Below, piece by piece: positions 39,403 through 48,835 of a DNA stretch of 64,000 nucleotides (position 1 is its first letter; every line of letters begins with the position of its first letter). This stretch comes from CAWDPQ01 sp963804245. GTDB taxonomy: Bacteria; Acidobacteriota; Vicinamibacteria; Vicinamibacterales; 2-12-FULL-66-21. Made by a program: the position numbers and the translations under genes. A model generated the notes under the pieces. The model was given only the letters and a program-made list of their open reading frames with translations. It did no database searches and was not told where the DNA came from. The DNA lies in contig CAWDPQ010000005.1 in assembly GCA_963804245.1 (NCBI GenBank), positions 60,610 to 124,609 of the forward strand. The letters run 5' to 3'.

Positions 39403-40591
39403 GGGATGCCGACGATGGAATCAGGAGGTCGTTCGAGAAATCTCCTGGCCTCCAGCCATTACGTCGCCCGATCGGCAGCGGCACCAACATCAGCATTGCC
39501 AACACGCCGACAACGATCCAGAACGCCAGTCGCGACCACGTGAAGATGGGATATGTGTTGGCGTCGCTCAGATAGGCGGCCGGAGCCGCACCTCGCTGTT
39601 TGATGCGCGTATCTGCTTCGGCCCTGTGTTCAGGCGACCAGCGGTGGCCGGTCTTCGACACGAACGAGGGCGTATCGAGCACCGGCGAATAGAAGCGTTC
39701 GAGGATCAGATTCTCCGCGACGGCCGTTCCGACGTCGCCACCATCCCAGGCACGGTTGCGACGCTGAGCGTGCCACAACCCCTCGCTCATGTATTGATCT
39801 TCAGCCGAGAACCGCTGGAGGACGAGCGGCGGATTGCTACGCCAGCGCTCAGTGCGATCGGCGGCAAGCCGGTCGAGCTCGGCGGCGGAGTAGATGGATT
39901 TGAAACTGCGCTCGCCATCCTGCACCGTGTAACCAAGGTGGACGATCGAAATGAACGTGGCAATCACGACGATCGTCGCAGCAAGCCCGCGGCGGATCTT
40001 CTGGCGGGAGTATGGATCGGTGTGCAGCGTGAACCGACCGGGTGGGTCGAGCCCGAGGCTGAAGAGCAGGCCGGTCGCGATCGCGGCGCCGTTCAGGAAG
40101 ACATCGCGAAGCTCGCCAATTCGATTCGGGATGAACCATTGAAACCATTCATCGACCGCTCCAACCATGAGCGCGCAGAGCACGGGCAGGATGAAGACCG
40201 CCGCTTCGCCCAGCGGACGCCATGCCCGGTAGAAGAGCAGCGTGACGAGCCCGTACGACACGAAGTGAAAAAGCTCGACCGCGTCGACCTCGGGATTGCC
40301 GGTCCGTATCGCGTAAGCGTATCCGCCACCGAGCACGAGCGCGACTGCGATGAGCGCATAGCGCAATCCTCTGCGGTCGCGGATGCGCGCCAGCGCGAAG
40401 AGCAACGCCGCAGCGACTGCGATGGCAATGGCACCGCCGACGATCGTCACGAACTGACCGGGAAACGCTGCGCGAATCTGCCCGCGAATCCTGCCGACGA
40501 ATGGCGCCGACAGCACCAGCGCGGCCGACACCACGATCGCCATCGCGAATGGCCCGGCCCGCAGGCGCGCCCGCGTCGACGCTTCCGTCAT
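39335..40591 (-). CDS. VanZ-family membrane protein
   Basis: A 418-residue multispanning protein from MTEASTRARL. The VanZ-like core (about residues 100-165) carries the conserved pattern DAVELFHFVSYGLVTLLFYR and GAVDEWFQWFIPNRIGELRDVF. A long extracytoplasmic segment (~190-340) and a last membrane helix follow. VanZ is linked to teicoplanin resistance in one context, but most homologues have no known role. It is divergent from the esterase gene with starts about 20 bp apart. Confidence 0.85.
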   Translation of the reverse strand: MTEASTRARLRAGPFAMAIVVSAALVLSAPFVGRIRGQIRAAFPGQFVTIVGGAIAIAVAAALLFALARIRDRRGLRYALIAVALVLGGGYAYAIRTGNPEVDAVELFHFVSYGLVTLLFYRAWRPLGEAAVFILPVLCALMVGAVDEWFQWFIPNRIGELRDVFLNGAAIATGLLFSLGLDPPGRFTLHTDPYSRQKIRRGLAATIVVIATFISIVHLGYTVQDGERSFKSIYSAAELDRLAADRTERWRSNPPLVLQRFSAEDQYMSEGLWHAQRRNRAWDGGDVGTAVAENLILERFYSPVLDTPSFVSKTGHRWSPEHRAEADTRIKQRGAAPAAYLSDANTYPIFTWSRLAFWIVVGVLAMLMLVPLPIGRRNGWRPGDFSNDLLIPSSASPISAPRTTHHPSARSPRSFPYT

Positions 40592-40611
40592 GGGCCGTCG
40601 TTGTATCACAG

Positions 40612-42252
40612 GTGCGCTACGATAACCGCGTATGCGAACGAGGTGCGAGCGCGCTGTTTACGGCAGCGATCATGGCGCTGGCGGCTGGTGGCGCCGGATC
40701 GAGACAGAGCTCCACGGCCGGACCGCGCATCGAAGTCAGCTTCACGGCTGCCGCACGCGATCAGCCGGTCACCGGCATGGTCTACGTCGCGATTGCCCGC
40801 GATAACAGCCGCACACCCATCGAACAGACGGGGCCGACCGGCGTGCCTCTGTTTTCCAGGTATGTCGAAGCACTCGCCGCTGGATCGCACGCGACGATCG
40901 GTGCGGCGGATCGCGGCTATCCGGTGCCGAGCCTGCGCGACCTTCCGGCCGGCGACTACTGGATGCAGCCGTTCGTCAACGTCTACACGCGTTTCGCGCG
41001 CGCCGACGGCAAGACGGTCTGGCTGCACATGGATCAGTGGGAAGGACAGGACTGGAAGAAGTCGCCCGGGAATCTGTATGGCGCGCCGATCAAAGTATCC
41101 TTCGCCCCCTCGAGCAGCGAGCCGATCCGCCTCGTCGCCGACAAAGTCGTCGCGCCGAGACCATCGCCGCCGGATACCGAGTTCGTCAAGCGAATCCGCA
41201 TCAAGAGTCAGATCCTCAGCAAGTGGTGGGGCCATCCGATCGAGCTCGGCGCGACCGTTCTGCTTCCTGCGGGCTACGACCGCCACCCGGCACAGCGCTA
41301 TCCGGTCAACTACGAGCAGGGCCACTTCTCGACGGCAGCGCCGGGCGGCTTCGGTCGCGGAGGGTCGTTCGATGGCTACTGGAAGGCACCGGCGACGCCT
41401 CGCTTCATCTACGTGACGCTGCAGCATCCGACGCCGTACTACGACGACTCGTACGGTGTGAATTCGGACAACAGCGGTCCCTACGGCGACGCCATCATGC
41501 AGGAGCTGATTCCGGCCGTCGAAGAACGCTTCCGGATCATTCGCGAGCCGTGGGCCCGCATGCTGTCCGGCGGATCCACCGGCGGCTGGATCGCCCTCGC
41601 CCAGCAGATCTTCTACCCGGACTTCTACGGAGCGACGTTTGCCTCCTGTCCGGATGCCGTCGACTTTCGCTACCACCAGATCGTCGACATCTACAGGGAT
41701 GCGAACGCGTATTTCGTCGACAACGGCTGGATGAAAGTGGAACGGCCGAACCGGCGCGATCCCGACGGCAACATCCGCTCGATGATGAAGGATGAGAACT
41801 GGTACGAGCTGGTCGTCGGCGATCGCTCGCGCTCCGGTGGACAATGGGACGTCTGGGAAGCCACCTACTCACCCGCCGGCGCAGATGGCTACCCCAAGCG
41901 CTTGTGGGACAAAGCCACCGGACAGATCGATCGCACTGTTGCCGAAGCGTGGCGGAAATACGATCTGCGTCACATTCTGGAGACGAACTGGCGCACGCTC
42001 GGACCCAAGGTCGGGCACAAGATCCACGTCTACATGGGAGACATGGACTCGTATTACTTGAACAACGCCACCGAATTGCTGAACGATTTTCTCACCCGTG
42101 CCGACAACCCGAAGTTCAGTGGAGAGATCGTCTTCGAGCGCCGCGCGCCACACTGCTGGGGCCCGCGCGGCGAGGAGCTGATGACGAAGATGGTCGCGCA
42201 CATCGAACGTCATGCACCGCAGGGAGCGGATACGAAAGGGTGGAGATACTGA
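40612..42252 (+). CDS. Exported esterase-like alpha/beta hydrolase
   Basis: About 546 residues from GTG 40612. This start gives a charged N-region (RYDNRVCER) and a hydrophobic stretch that could export the protein; ATG 40672 is an alternative. The N-terminal half is beta-rich. The catalytic half resembles the esterase/enterochelin-esterase group with nucleophile elbow LSGGSTGGW and a late RAPHCWGP histidine. HPTPYYDDSYGVNSDNSGPYG is characteristic of this acidobacterial group. The substrate is unknown. Confidence 0.78.
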   Translation: MRYDNRVCERGASALFTAAIMALAAGGAGSRQSSTAGPRIEVSFTAAARDQPVTGMVYVAIARDNSRTPIEQTGPTGVPLFSRYVEALAAGSHATIGAADRGYPVPSLRDLPAGDYWMQPFVNVYTRFARADGKTVWLHMDQWEGQDWKKSPGNLYGAPIKVSFAPSSSEPIRLVADKVVAPRPSPPDTEFVKRIRIKSQILSKWWGHPIELGATVLLPAGYDRHPAQRYPVNYEQGHFSTAAPGGFGRGGSFDGYWKAPATPRFIYVTLQHPTPYYDDSYGVNSDNSGPYGDAIMQELIPAVEERFRIIREPWARMLSGGSTGGWIALAQQIFYPDFYGATFASCPDAVDFRYHQIVDIYRDANAYFVDNGWMKVERPNRRDPDGNIRSMMKDENWYELVVGDRSRSGGQWDVWEATYSPAGADGYPKRLWDKATGQIDRTVAEAWRKYDLRHILETNWRTLGPKVGHKIHVYMGDMDSYYLNNATELLNDFLTRADNPKFSGEIVFERRAPHCWGPRGEELMTKMVAHIERHAPQGADTKGWRY

Positions 42253-42362
42253 GCACGTGCTACGTGCTACGTGCGACGTGCGACGTGCCCGTGCGACGTG
42301 CTACGTGCGCGCCCCCGAGTTCCCGAGCTCCCGAGCTCCCGAGCCCCCGAGCCCCCGAGACT
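42253..42362. repeat. CTACGTG tandem tract followed by GCTCCCGA tract
   Basis: Units of GCTACGTGC/GACGTGC (42255-42304) pass directly into GAGCTCCCGAGCCCCCGA units (42306-42360), ending just before the ADOP stop codon. Two repeat families are joined head to tail. Confidence 0.85.
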
Positions 42363-42364
42363 GA

Positions 42365-44996
42365 TCACTCTGAGCGCAGCGAAACAGCCGGATCGATGAG
42401 CGAGGCGCGTCGGGCTGGGACGTAGCTGGCCAGCGCGCCGGAAACGCCGAGCAGCACGGCGACGGCCAGGAGCACGATGGGATCGGCCGGGCCGATCTCG
42501 AACAGGAATCCGGAGAGAGACCGGCTGACGACAACGGCGCAGAAGGCGCCGATGGTGAGACCGATCAGAACGAGACGCACACCATCCCAGACCACCATGC
42601 GGAGGACGTCGGTCCGCCCGGCGCCGAGCGCGAGGCGGACGCCGATCTCCCGACGCCGCTGGCCGACCGTAAAGGCAATGACGCCGTAGAGTCCCACTGT
42701 CGCGAGGATCAACGCCACGGCCGCGAACGCGGCGAGCGTCAGCATCGTAAAGCGCTCCTCGGCCAATGAACGATGGACTACCTCTTCTAGAGTACGAATG
42801 TCATAGATCGCCACGGCGGGATCGAGGGCGGCAATTTCACGCCGGACCGCGGCCACGGCTGTCCGGGGATCTGCGGCCGTCCGAACCACGATGGACATCG
42901 CATTGGGCGCGTCGTCTACGTGCGGGTCGTAAACCTCCGGCTTGACCTGAACCGCGAGTCCATCCTGCTTTTCATCCGCGACGACGCCGATGATGGTGCG
43001 CCAGGCGGTGGCGCTCGTGCCGCGGTCGAAAGAGATGCGTTGCCCGAGCGGATCGACGTTCGCAAAGTAGAGGCGGGCCAGTGCCTGGTTCACGATGGCC
43101 ACGGGTGCGCCAGACAGATCGGCCGTCGAGAAATCACGGCCGCGTATCAGACGGATGCCGGCGGCCTGAAAGTAGCCGGGGGTTACGGCTTTGTGGCGAA
43201 GCTCGCGTCCCCAGACGTCGGGTTGGCCGTCGATGAAGAGGTCGCCGGTCCAGCCCCGCCCCTCGAGCGCCAGACGAACTGAGGCTCCCGCCGCCCGGAC
43301 ACCCGGGATGGTTCGCAGCCGCTCGACCGCGGTCGTGAAAAAGTTCGCGACCTTGGCGTCGGTGTCGTAACGGCGAGAAGGCACGTTGATGCGGAACGAC
43401 AGGGCATGCGCCTGGTCGATGCCGGGATCGACGCGAGTGAGCCGTTCGAAGCTGCGCAGGAGCAGGCCGGCGCCAACGAGCAGCACCACCGACAGCGCCA
43501 CTTCCGCGATGATGAGCACGCGGCGGGCAGCAGCGGTCCCACCCGGACCCCCGCGACCGCCTTGACGCATGGAGTCATTCGGGCTGGTGCGCGCGCCCTG
43601 CCAGGCGGGCACCACGCCGAACACCAGCGTGGTGATGCAGATTGTCGCAACAACCACCGCGAGCACGTCCCCGTCGATGGCAATCTGGTCCAGACGGGGC
43701 ACGGTTGCCGGTCCAATCCGCTCGAGCGCCGTCAGCGCAGCGAACGCCAGGAGAATTCCACCGAGAGCGCCGCATGCGGCGAGAACGAGGCCCTCGGTCA
43801 GGATCTGCCGGACCAGCCGCGTGCGTCCGGCGCCGAGCGCGATACGAATGGCAACCTCCTGACGGCGAGCGGTGCCACGCGCCAGGAGCAAGCTGGCGAC
43901 GTTAGTACACGCGACGAGGAGGACGAGGCCGACGGCACCCATGAGAGCCAGGAGCGCTTTTCGCGTGTCGCCGACGAACCACTCGTGCAGCGGCCCGAGA
44001 CCGACACTCATTTGCTCGTTCGTCTCGGGATATTCGCGCTCGAGGTCCGAGGCAATCCGCGACATGTCGTCCTGCGCCGCGGTCAACGTCACGCCCGGCG
44101 CCAGGCGCGCGATCACGCGCAGCCAGTGCGGCCGCCGCATCTGCTGAAACTGTTGCCCATTCGGTACGTGCGGCACCCAGACGTCTGCCGGCGCTCCGGG
44201 AACGTGGAACGTCCTCGGCATGATGCCAACAACCTGAGTGGCCGCACCGTTCAGATCGACCGTTCGCCCGACGATGGCGGAGTCGGCAGCCGAAGCGGCG
44301 GCGCCAGAATGCATCGCTCAAGATGGCGACGCGCGAGCGGCCGGGAAGGTCCTCGTCGGCGTGGAACGTGCGACCGAGCGCAGGAGCAGTGCCGAGGACA
44401 GCGAAAAAGTTCGACGAGACGGTCATGGCCCGTAGCCGCTCCGGATCGCCGCCGCCGCCGGTCAGCGTGACGTCGGCCAGCCCGGGCAGGCGGGTATCGG
44501 ACCCGATGTAGTAAGCCATGTCCGCAAACGACCGGCTTCGTGCCTTCCAATCGAGAAAATTGGCTGGCGCGACGGTCTCGTGCGTCCAATTGCGTGCGGG
44601 GTTGACCTCCCAGATCTGGACGAGGCGATCGGGATCGTGATACGGCAGCGGCTTGAGCAGCACGCCGTGCACGACGCTGAAGACCGCCGTGTTCGCGCCG
44701 ATGCCGACGGCCAGCGTCAGAATGGCGACGGCGGCAAACCCGGGTCGAAAGCGGAACGCCCGCAGCGCATACCGTACATCCTGCAGCAGCATCGTCAGGC
44801 TCCATTCTTCTTTGCGCAGCCAGAGGGCGTGGACGACTGCGCCGGCGCAGCGGAGCACCAGCGACGGCGGCGCGGCGCGACCTTCGGTTGCGTACCACAG
44901 CTCGGCACGCCATTCGCGAGTCCAGTCATCGCGCTCGGCCAAGGGTACTAACGCTCGGCCGAGGGAGATGAGGGCGCGGCAGATCGAGGCGAACAC
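42365..44996 (-). CDS. ADOP-family MacB/FtsX permease (single-base frameshift)
   Basis: An acidobacterial duplicated orphan permease. The N-terminal ADOP leader (DDWTREWRAELWYATEG) is followed by the first membrane helix (FAAVAILTLAVGIGANTAVF), a MacB periplasmic core domain, three membrane helices around residues 370-480, a second periplasmic core, and the terminal FtsX helices ending in DPAVSLRSE. There is no ATPase in the window. The frame breaks near 44296 in FWRRRFG; removing one T restores ADSAIVGRTV. The start GTG 44996 lies 2 bp after the padR stop, the standard PadR-ADOP pairing. Confidence 0.9.
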
Positions 44997-44998
44997 GT

Positions 44999-45322
44999 CT
45001 ACGCCTTCCCCCGCGAGGGATTCACGGTCACGCCGCGGATCGCTTTCGTCGTCCGGAAGCGCTGGAGCGCTCCGCCCAGGGCACGCTCGCCGTGTGCGGT
45101 GATGCGGTAGTAGCGGCGAGGCGGCCGGCGGTCGCCGTGCGCCTTGCGCAGATCCTCCCAGTGCGATTTGACGTATCCGTCGCGCTCGAGACGCGAGAGG
45201 GCGGGATAGACCGTGCCGCTCGGCAGCTCGGTGCGGTCCATGATGTCGAATCCGTAGCGCACTCCGGCCGCAACCGCGTGCAGGACGGAGAGAGCGGCGT
45301 AACTGAGGCGACGCTCGAACAT
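44999..45322 (-). CDS. PadR-family transcriptional regulator
   Basis: A 107-residue winged-helix regulator. It has LSYAALSVLHAVAAGVRYGFDIM, GTVYPALSRLERDGYVKSHWED (recognition helix and wing) and PRRYYRITAHGERAL, all canonical. It probably represses its own operon with the ADOP permease immediately downstream; ligand unknown. A palindrome GTAGTTTTACTAC lies 15 bp upstream of the start. Confidence 0.93.
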   Translation of the reverse strand: MFERRLSYAALSVLHAVAAGVRYGFDIMDRTELPSGTVYPALSRLERDGYVKSHWEDLRKAHGDRRPPRRYYRITAHGERALGGALQRFRTTKAIRGVTVNPSRGKA

Positions 45323-45337
45323 AGTGGCGCTACCCGA

Positions 45338-45350
45338 GTAGTTTTACTAC
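45338..45350. promoter_or_regulatory. Putative PadR operator GTAGTTTTACTAC
   Basis: A perfect 5-3-5 palindrome with A/T-rich centre directly upstream of padR, overlapping a likely promoter region. Its position and symmetry suggest autoregulation. Confidence 0.5.
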
Positions 45351-45359
45351 ATAGTCATC

Positions 45360-45447
45360 GGGGTCAGATCTTGTTTCTTGCACGAATGTCCTCTTTCGGA
45401 GGCGTGTCCGAAAGAGGACACACGTGCAAGAAACAAGATCTGACCCC
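45360..45447. mobile_element. 88-bp MITE/REP-like palindrome
   Basis: Two 41-nt arms, 45360-45400 and 45407-45447, are reverse complements with only two mismatches around a 6-nt centre (GGCGTG). The outer end reads GGGGTCAGATCTTGTTTCTT. A solo copy of the outer 23 nt is at 38604-38626. Size and symmetry fit a non-autonomous element moved in trans, for example by an IS200-like REP-associated transposase; none is in the window. Confidence 0.85.
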
Positions 45448-45455
45448 GGAGGGAG

Positions 45456-46529
45456 CTAGATAAAGCGCGTGAGGGTGACGTCGAGCGCCCGTGACTGCCG
45501 GGCGCCGCGGTGCCATTGCACCAGGATCGGACTCTGGTACGTGCCTTCGACGATCGCCCCGCGGCCGGCGGTCTGCCGATCCGAGACGAGGAGGCTGACG
45601 GAGCGTTTCATGCGCAGGAAGCGCGACGCCGGCATGGCAATCGCGCGGGCCAGGACGCTTTCCACCATGGACTCGGTCAGGCCCAGGGTGTCGACGAGCT
45701 GGTTGAACACGCGCACCAGGTCGTATTTGGCGTAGTCGAGGGTCTTCGCCGGGATCGCGCGAGGATTGCCGAGGATGTGACCCGCCTTCTCGGCCATGAA
45801 GCGCAGCGGATCGCGCAGGACCTCTCGCAGATCGTGGCGCATCAGCAGCGTCTCGTATTCGTTCACCGTCAGGCCGGCGTGGCGCTCCCCGGGTGCGAGC
45901 GTGAGTCGTATCCGCCCTTTCGTCACGCCATGCGCGGCCACCAGCGCCGCGCACTGTTCGTAGATCCCCAGATTGGGAGCCTTCAGGTTGACCGAATCCA
46001 CGGCGTGACCCGACACGGGAACCGTCAGCCGCGTTTGCGCCACGGCTTCCTCACCCGAATACCCGAGCACGGTCGTCGATCGGCGGCGTGGACCCCCGGC
46101 GTGCACGCCGTCGAGATCGATGAAGCAGAGCGGCTCATCCGGGCGGTTCTGATAGGTGACGCAGGTGCGCAGCGCTCCGGCCATGATCGCCAGGTGCGAA
46201 TCCGCGTTCATGGGTTCCACCGGTTTTTGCGCCTCGGTCAGCTCGGTCCGCCGGTCGAGCTTGTCGTGCTCGTAACCCGCCCCCTCCGGAAACATCGTGC
46301 GGAACAGCTCGATGTAGGGCATGACTCCGCCGCGACTCTGATTGAGCCTGGAAGCCACGCTCTGCTCGAGATACCCGGCAGTGGTGTGAAACGAGCAGCA
46401 GAGCGCCCGCGGATAGTCGTTGAGCACGTCGCCGTGGTGGGCGGACATGACGCCCCGGACGTCGATCACGTCGACGCGGGCGCGAGGGGTGAGCTCGAGC
46501 GTAAACTCGCGTGGCGATGTGGCTGGCAA
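45456..46529 (-). CDS. YjbQ/UPF0047-like protein, possibly a two-module form
   Basis: About 357 residues from TTG 46529, which has GAGGG 4-5 nt upstream; the open frame continues to 46568. The first part resembles YjbQ (UPF0047): ALCCSFHTTAGYLEQ, then SHLAIMAGALRTC, and DGVHAGGPRRRSTTVLGY. The second half seems to echo it (RHAGLTVNEYETLL, then GTYQSPILVQWHRGARQSR). YjbQ proteins are linked to thiamine phosphate synthase activity, but the duplicated architecture is unusual. It lies just downstream of the MITE. Confidence 0.65.
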   Translation of the reverse strand: MPATSPREFTLELTPRARVDVIDVRGVMSAHHGDVLNDYPRALCCSFHTTAGYLEQSVASRLNQSRGGVMPYIELFRTMFPEGAGYEHDKLDRRTELTEAQKPVEPMNADSHLAIMAGALRTCVTYQNRPDEPLCFIDLDGVHAGGPRRRSTTVLGYSGEEAVAQTRLTVPVSGHAVDSVNLKAPNLGIYEQCAALVAAHGVTKGRIRLTLAPGERHAGLTVNEYETLLMRHDLREVLRDPLRFMAEKAGHILGNPRAIPAKTLDYAKYDLVRVFNQLVDTLGLTESMVESVLARAIAMPASRFLRMKRSVSLLVSDRQTAGRGAIVEGTYQSPILVQWHRGARQSRALDVTLTRFI

Positions 46530-46570
46530 CCGACCCTCAGGATAGCATGAAGATACTTTGCGATGCAAAG

Positions 46571-47167
46571 CTAATTTTCTCCAGATCCCTGTTTCTTGCC
46601 CGTAAAAGTGCCAACCTCGGTCCCCCCGGCAGTCACCCGGCCGCTCATGCCGCTCTCGGCCGCCGTCCCGGCGTAGGTCAGCGTGACCTGGTTACCCTCA
46701 ATCGGCAGTGTCACCTCGAACGAGAAGTTGGTGCCCGTAATCTTGCCAGTCACCGCTGCCTCGCCAAGCTGACTTTTGTATCGGCCGGTCAGCTTCTCTC
46801 CTTCTTGCTTCAGGACCACGGTCGGGGTGCGGGTGCCGGCGGGGGTCAGGACCTCCAAGGCCCAGGTCCCGGTCAGATCGACCGTCGACGTACCGGCCAC
46901 GGCCGTCCGCACGGCGGTCCACTGCCCCTGCGTCTCGGTGCCGGCCTGAAGCGTCCCCTTCATCGAATCGCCATCCTGCCGCCCTTTCATCGATATGTCT
47001 ATAGGACCGTTCTGGGTTGGTGCCGTGAAGGAAAGCGTGATGTCGGACTCCCTCTGAGTACCGGCGACCGCAATCTCGTTGCCCTGGATCGGAACGTCAC
47101 CATCGACCTGCTCGTCTTCGGGCTTGAACCGCCGGAGTGGCTCGGCTCCGAGCTGCGCCACTCCCAT
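46571..47167 (-). CDS. Remnant of a protein with two small beta domains
   Basis: A 198-residue frame that looks like the C-terminus of a longer exported protein. Two similar ~70-residue beta units are visible: first DITLSFTAPTQNGPIDISMK, then DLTGTWALEVLTPAG...LKQEGEKLTGRYKSQLGEAAV. The second matches the tail domain of the SelA-like protein at 16815. The N-terminal ~20 residues look non-native, and the upstream 400 bp hold no recognisable gene, so the 5' part is probably lost. Confidence 0.5.
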   Translation of the reverse strand: MGVAQLGAEPLRRFKPEDEQVDGDVPIQGNEIAVAGTQRESDITLSFTAPTQNGPIDISMKGRQDGDSMKGTLQAGTETQGQWTAVRTAVAGTSTVDLTGTWALEVLTPAGTRTPTVVLKQEGEKLTGRYKSQLGEAAVTGKITGTNFSFEVTLPIEGNQVTLTYAGTAAESGMSGRVTAGGTEVGTFTGKKQGSGEN

Positions 47168-47580
47168 GTGGCGGTGCAGTAACCCAGCCGCTGTATCGCG
47201 ATCTACTACACCCCCCGGTCGCGATTAGTACACGACCGCTCGAGCGCTCTCTGCCAGGTGACTTTTTCAGCGACATCGCACGCCACATTGTTGCCGATGA
47301 AGGCTGTGAATGACGCTCGCGGCGGCTGAGCGATGCGGGGATCCTCAATGCACCCTTCAGTTCCCCGGCATTAATCGTGATTGCGCGAACTGCTAGTTCA
47401 CCGACACTCGTTCACCCGTTGATAGAAAAGGAACCTTCAAGGCAACGTTCGAAAGGGAACCCGTTTTGTTCAATGCCCGGAGCCAGAACGGAAGGGGAGT
47501 GTTAAGGTCCTGCCACCACGTCTCTGAGGAGCGGCCTCATCGTTAAAGTTACGCGCGATGACGCGCTTCGGGTGCTTGAT
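47168..47580. other. 413-bp region without a supported gene
   Basis: No convincing ORF on either strand and no strong palindrome or tandem repeat. GC content and codon periodicity appear lower than in the neighbours. Short protein-like snatches on the minus strand (for example VAEKVTWQRALER) may be debris. Confidence 0.5.
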
Positions 47581-48655
47581 ATGAGCGAGTTCATCAGCCG
47601 GTTGTTCTCGTCCGACTTCATGCCGCACGGCGTCTGCTACCTCTGGCGTCCCTAAATCATCTGGCTCCATACAATCTCTGACGCGATCATCGCGATTGTC
47701 TACTATGTGATTCCGCTCACGCTCATTTACTCGTGCGTAGGCGGACGGACCTGCCGTTCAATTGGATGTTTCTCCTGTTCATTTTCGGCTGCGGTACGAC
47801 GCACGTATGGACGTCTGGACGCTCTGGAATGGCACCTACGGTCTTGCCGGCATCGTCAAGGCGCTTACCGCGGCTGCTTCAGTGATGACCGCCGGACAAA
47901 GCCCTGGCGGAAGCCGCGCTCGAGAAGGCGCCTGACGAATTGGAACTGCGTGTCGCGGGAGCGAACTGTACAACTTGCCGGACGAACGAGAGCTCCTGGC
48001 GGAGATGGAGGGACACCGGCGCGCCGACGAAGAAAGGCGCAGGCTGAGCAGGCGCTGATGCGGCTGCAGGGGGAGTTGGCGCACGTCGTGCGTGTGACGA
48101 CGATGGGAGAGCTGGCGGCCTCCATCGCCCACGAGGTCAATCAGCCCCTTGCCGCGGTGACGACCAATGCGAGCGCGTACATTCGATGGCTGGCGGCTGA
48201 GCCGCCCAACATCGAGGAATCGAGGGCCTGCGTGACCCACATCCTTCGCGATGGACAGCATGCGGCAGATGTGCGGAGACGCATTCGCAGGTTCTTGAAG
48301 AAGGTCGCGCAGCAGCACGCACCGCAGGAGGTCAATCAATTGATTCGTGAGGTGCTCGCGGTAACGGGTGAGGCCCTCAGAAGTCATGGCGTGCAAACCG
48401 CCGTCGACCTGCAACAGGGATTCCAGACGTCGTGGGCGACCGCGTCCAGCTGCAGCAGGTGGTTTTGAACCTCGTGATGAACGGCATCGAAGCCATGCGC
48501 GATGTCCCTTCCGACCGACGGCGTCTCGTCGTCAGTTCCCGGCTGGGCCCGTCGGACGAGATCGTCATCGAGGTGCGGGACTCAGGTGTCGGTCTCGGGC
48601 CTGGCGACGCTGACCGAACGTTGAACCTTTTTCACGACGCTGGCACTCGAGGCCG
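47581..48655 (+). pseudogene. Sensor histidine kinase with ethylene-receptor-like N-terminus, degenerate
   Basis: Starting at ATG 47581, EFISRLFSSDFMPHGVCYLW is followed by TAA, then WLHTISDAIIAIVYYVIPLTL, and after frame changes DLPFNWMFLLF, FGCGTTHVW and TLWNGTYGLAGIVKALTAAAS. This is the three-helix ETR1-like sensor module. Next come a HisKA domain (TTMGELAASIAHEVNQPLAA, H-box present) and, in another frame, HATPase pieces QLQQVVLNLVMNGIEAM and RDSGVGLGPGDADR. The gene then stops abruptly at a junction near 48650. At least one stop and three frame changes, plus loss of the G2 box, make it non-functional. Confidence 0.82.
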
Positions 48656-48825
48656 CTCAGTCCCTGCAACCTGACATCGAGCACTACGCAGCTTGGCGCG
48701 TCTACGCGCGGGTGCGCCAGGAACTCCTGCGCCGACGCGAACGGCTCGACGTGCATTCCAACCGACCGCATCAGGCCGGCAAGCGCGTGCCGCACCGAGG
48801 CGTCATCGTCGACGTCATGAGCAGG
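48640..48825 (-). pseudogene. Receiver-domain fragment on the opposite strand
   Basis: The minus strand encodes VDDDASVRHALAGLMRSVG, then FASAQEFLAHPRVD and CVVLDVRLQGLSGLECQ. This is the first ~65 residues of a FixJ-type receiver with the phosphorylatable Asp. It is cut off at the same junction where the plus-strand kinase ends. Its start codon is also damaged (ATGAC then a shifted frame). Confidence 0.78.
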
Positions 48826-48835
48826 AAGGACAAGC

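Noticed and set aside
39374..41416. 680-codon plus-strand ORF
   Set aside because: The first part is antisense to vanZ and the rest is a wrong frame of the esterase gene; both real genes explain the DNA.
45360..45447. Rho-independent terminator
   Set aside because: The stem is far too long (41 bp) and there is no T-run; an exact arm copy elsewhere points to a mobile palindrome.
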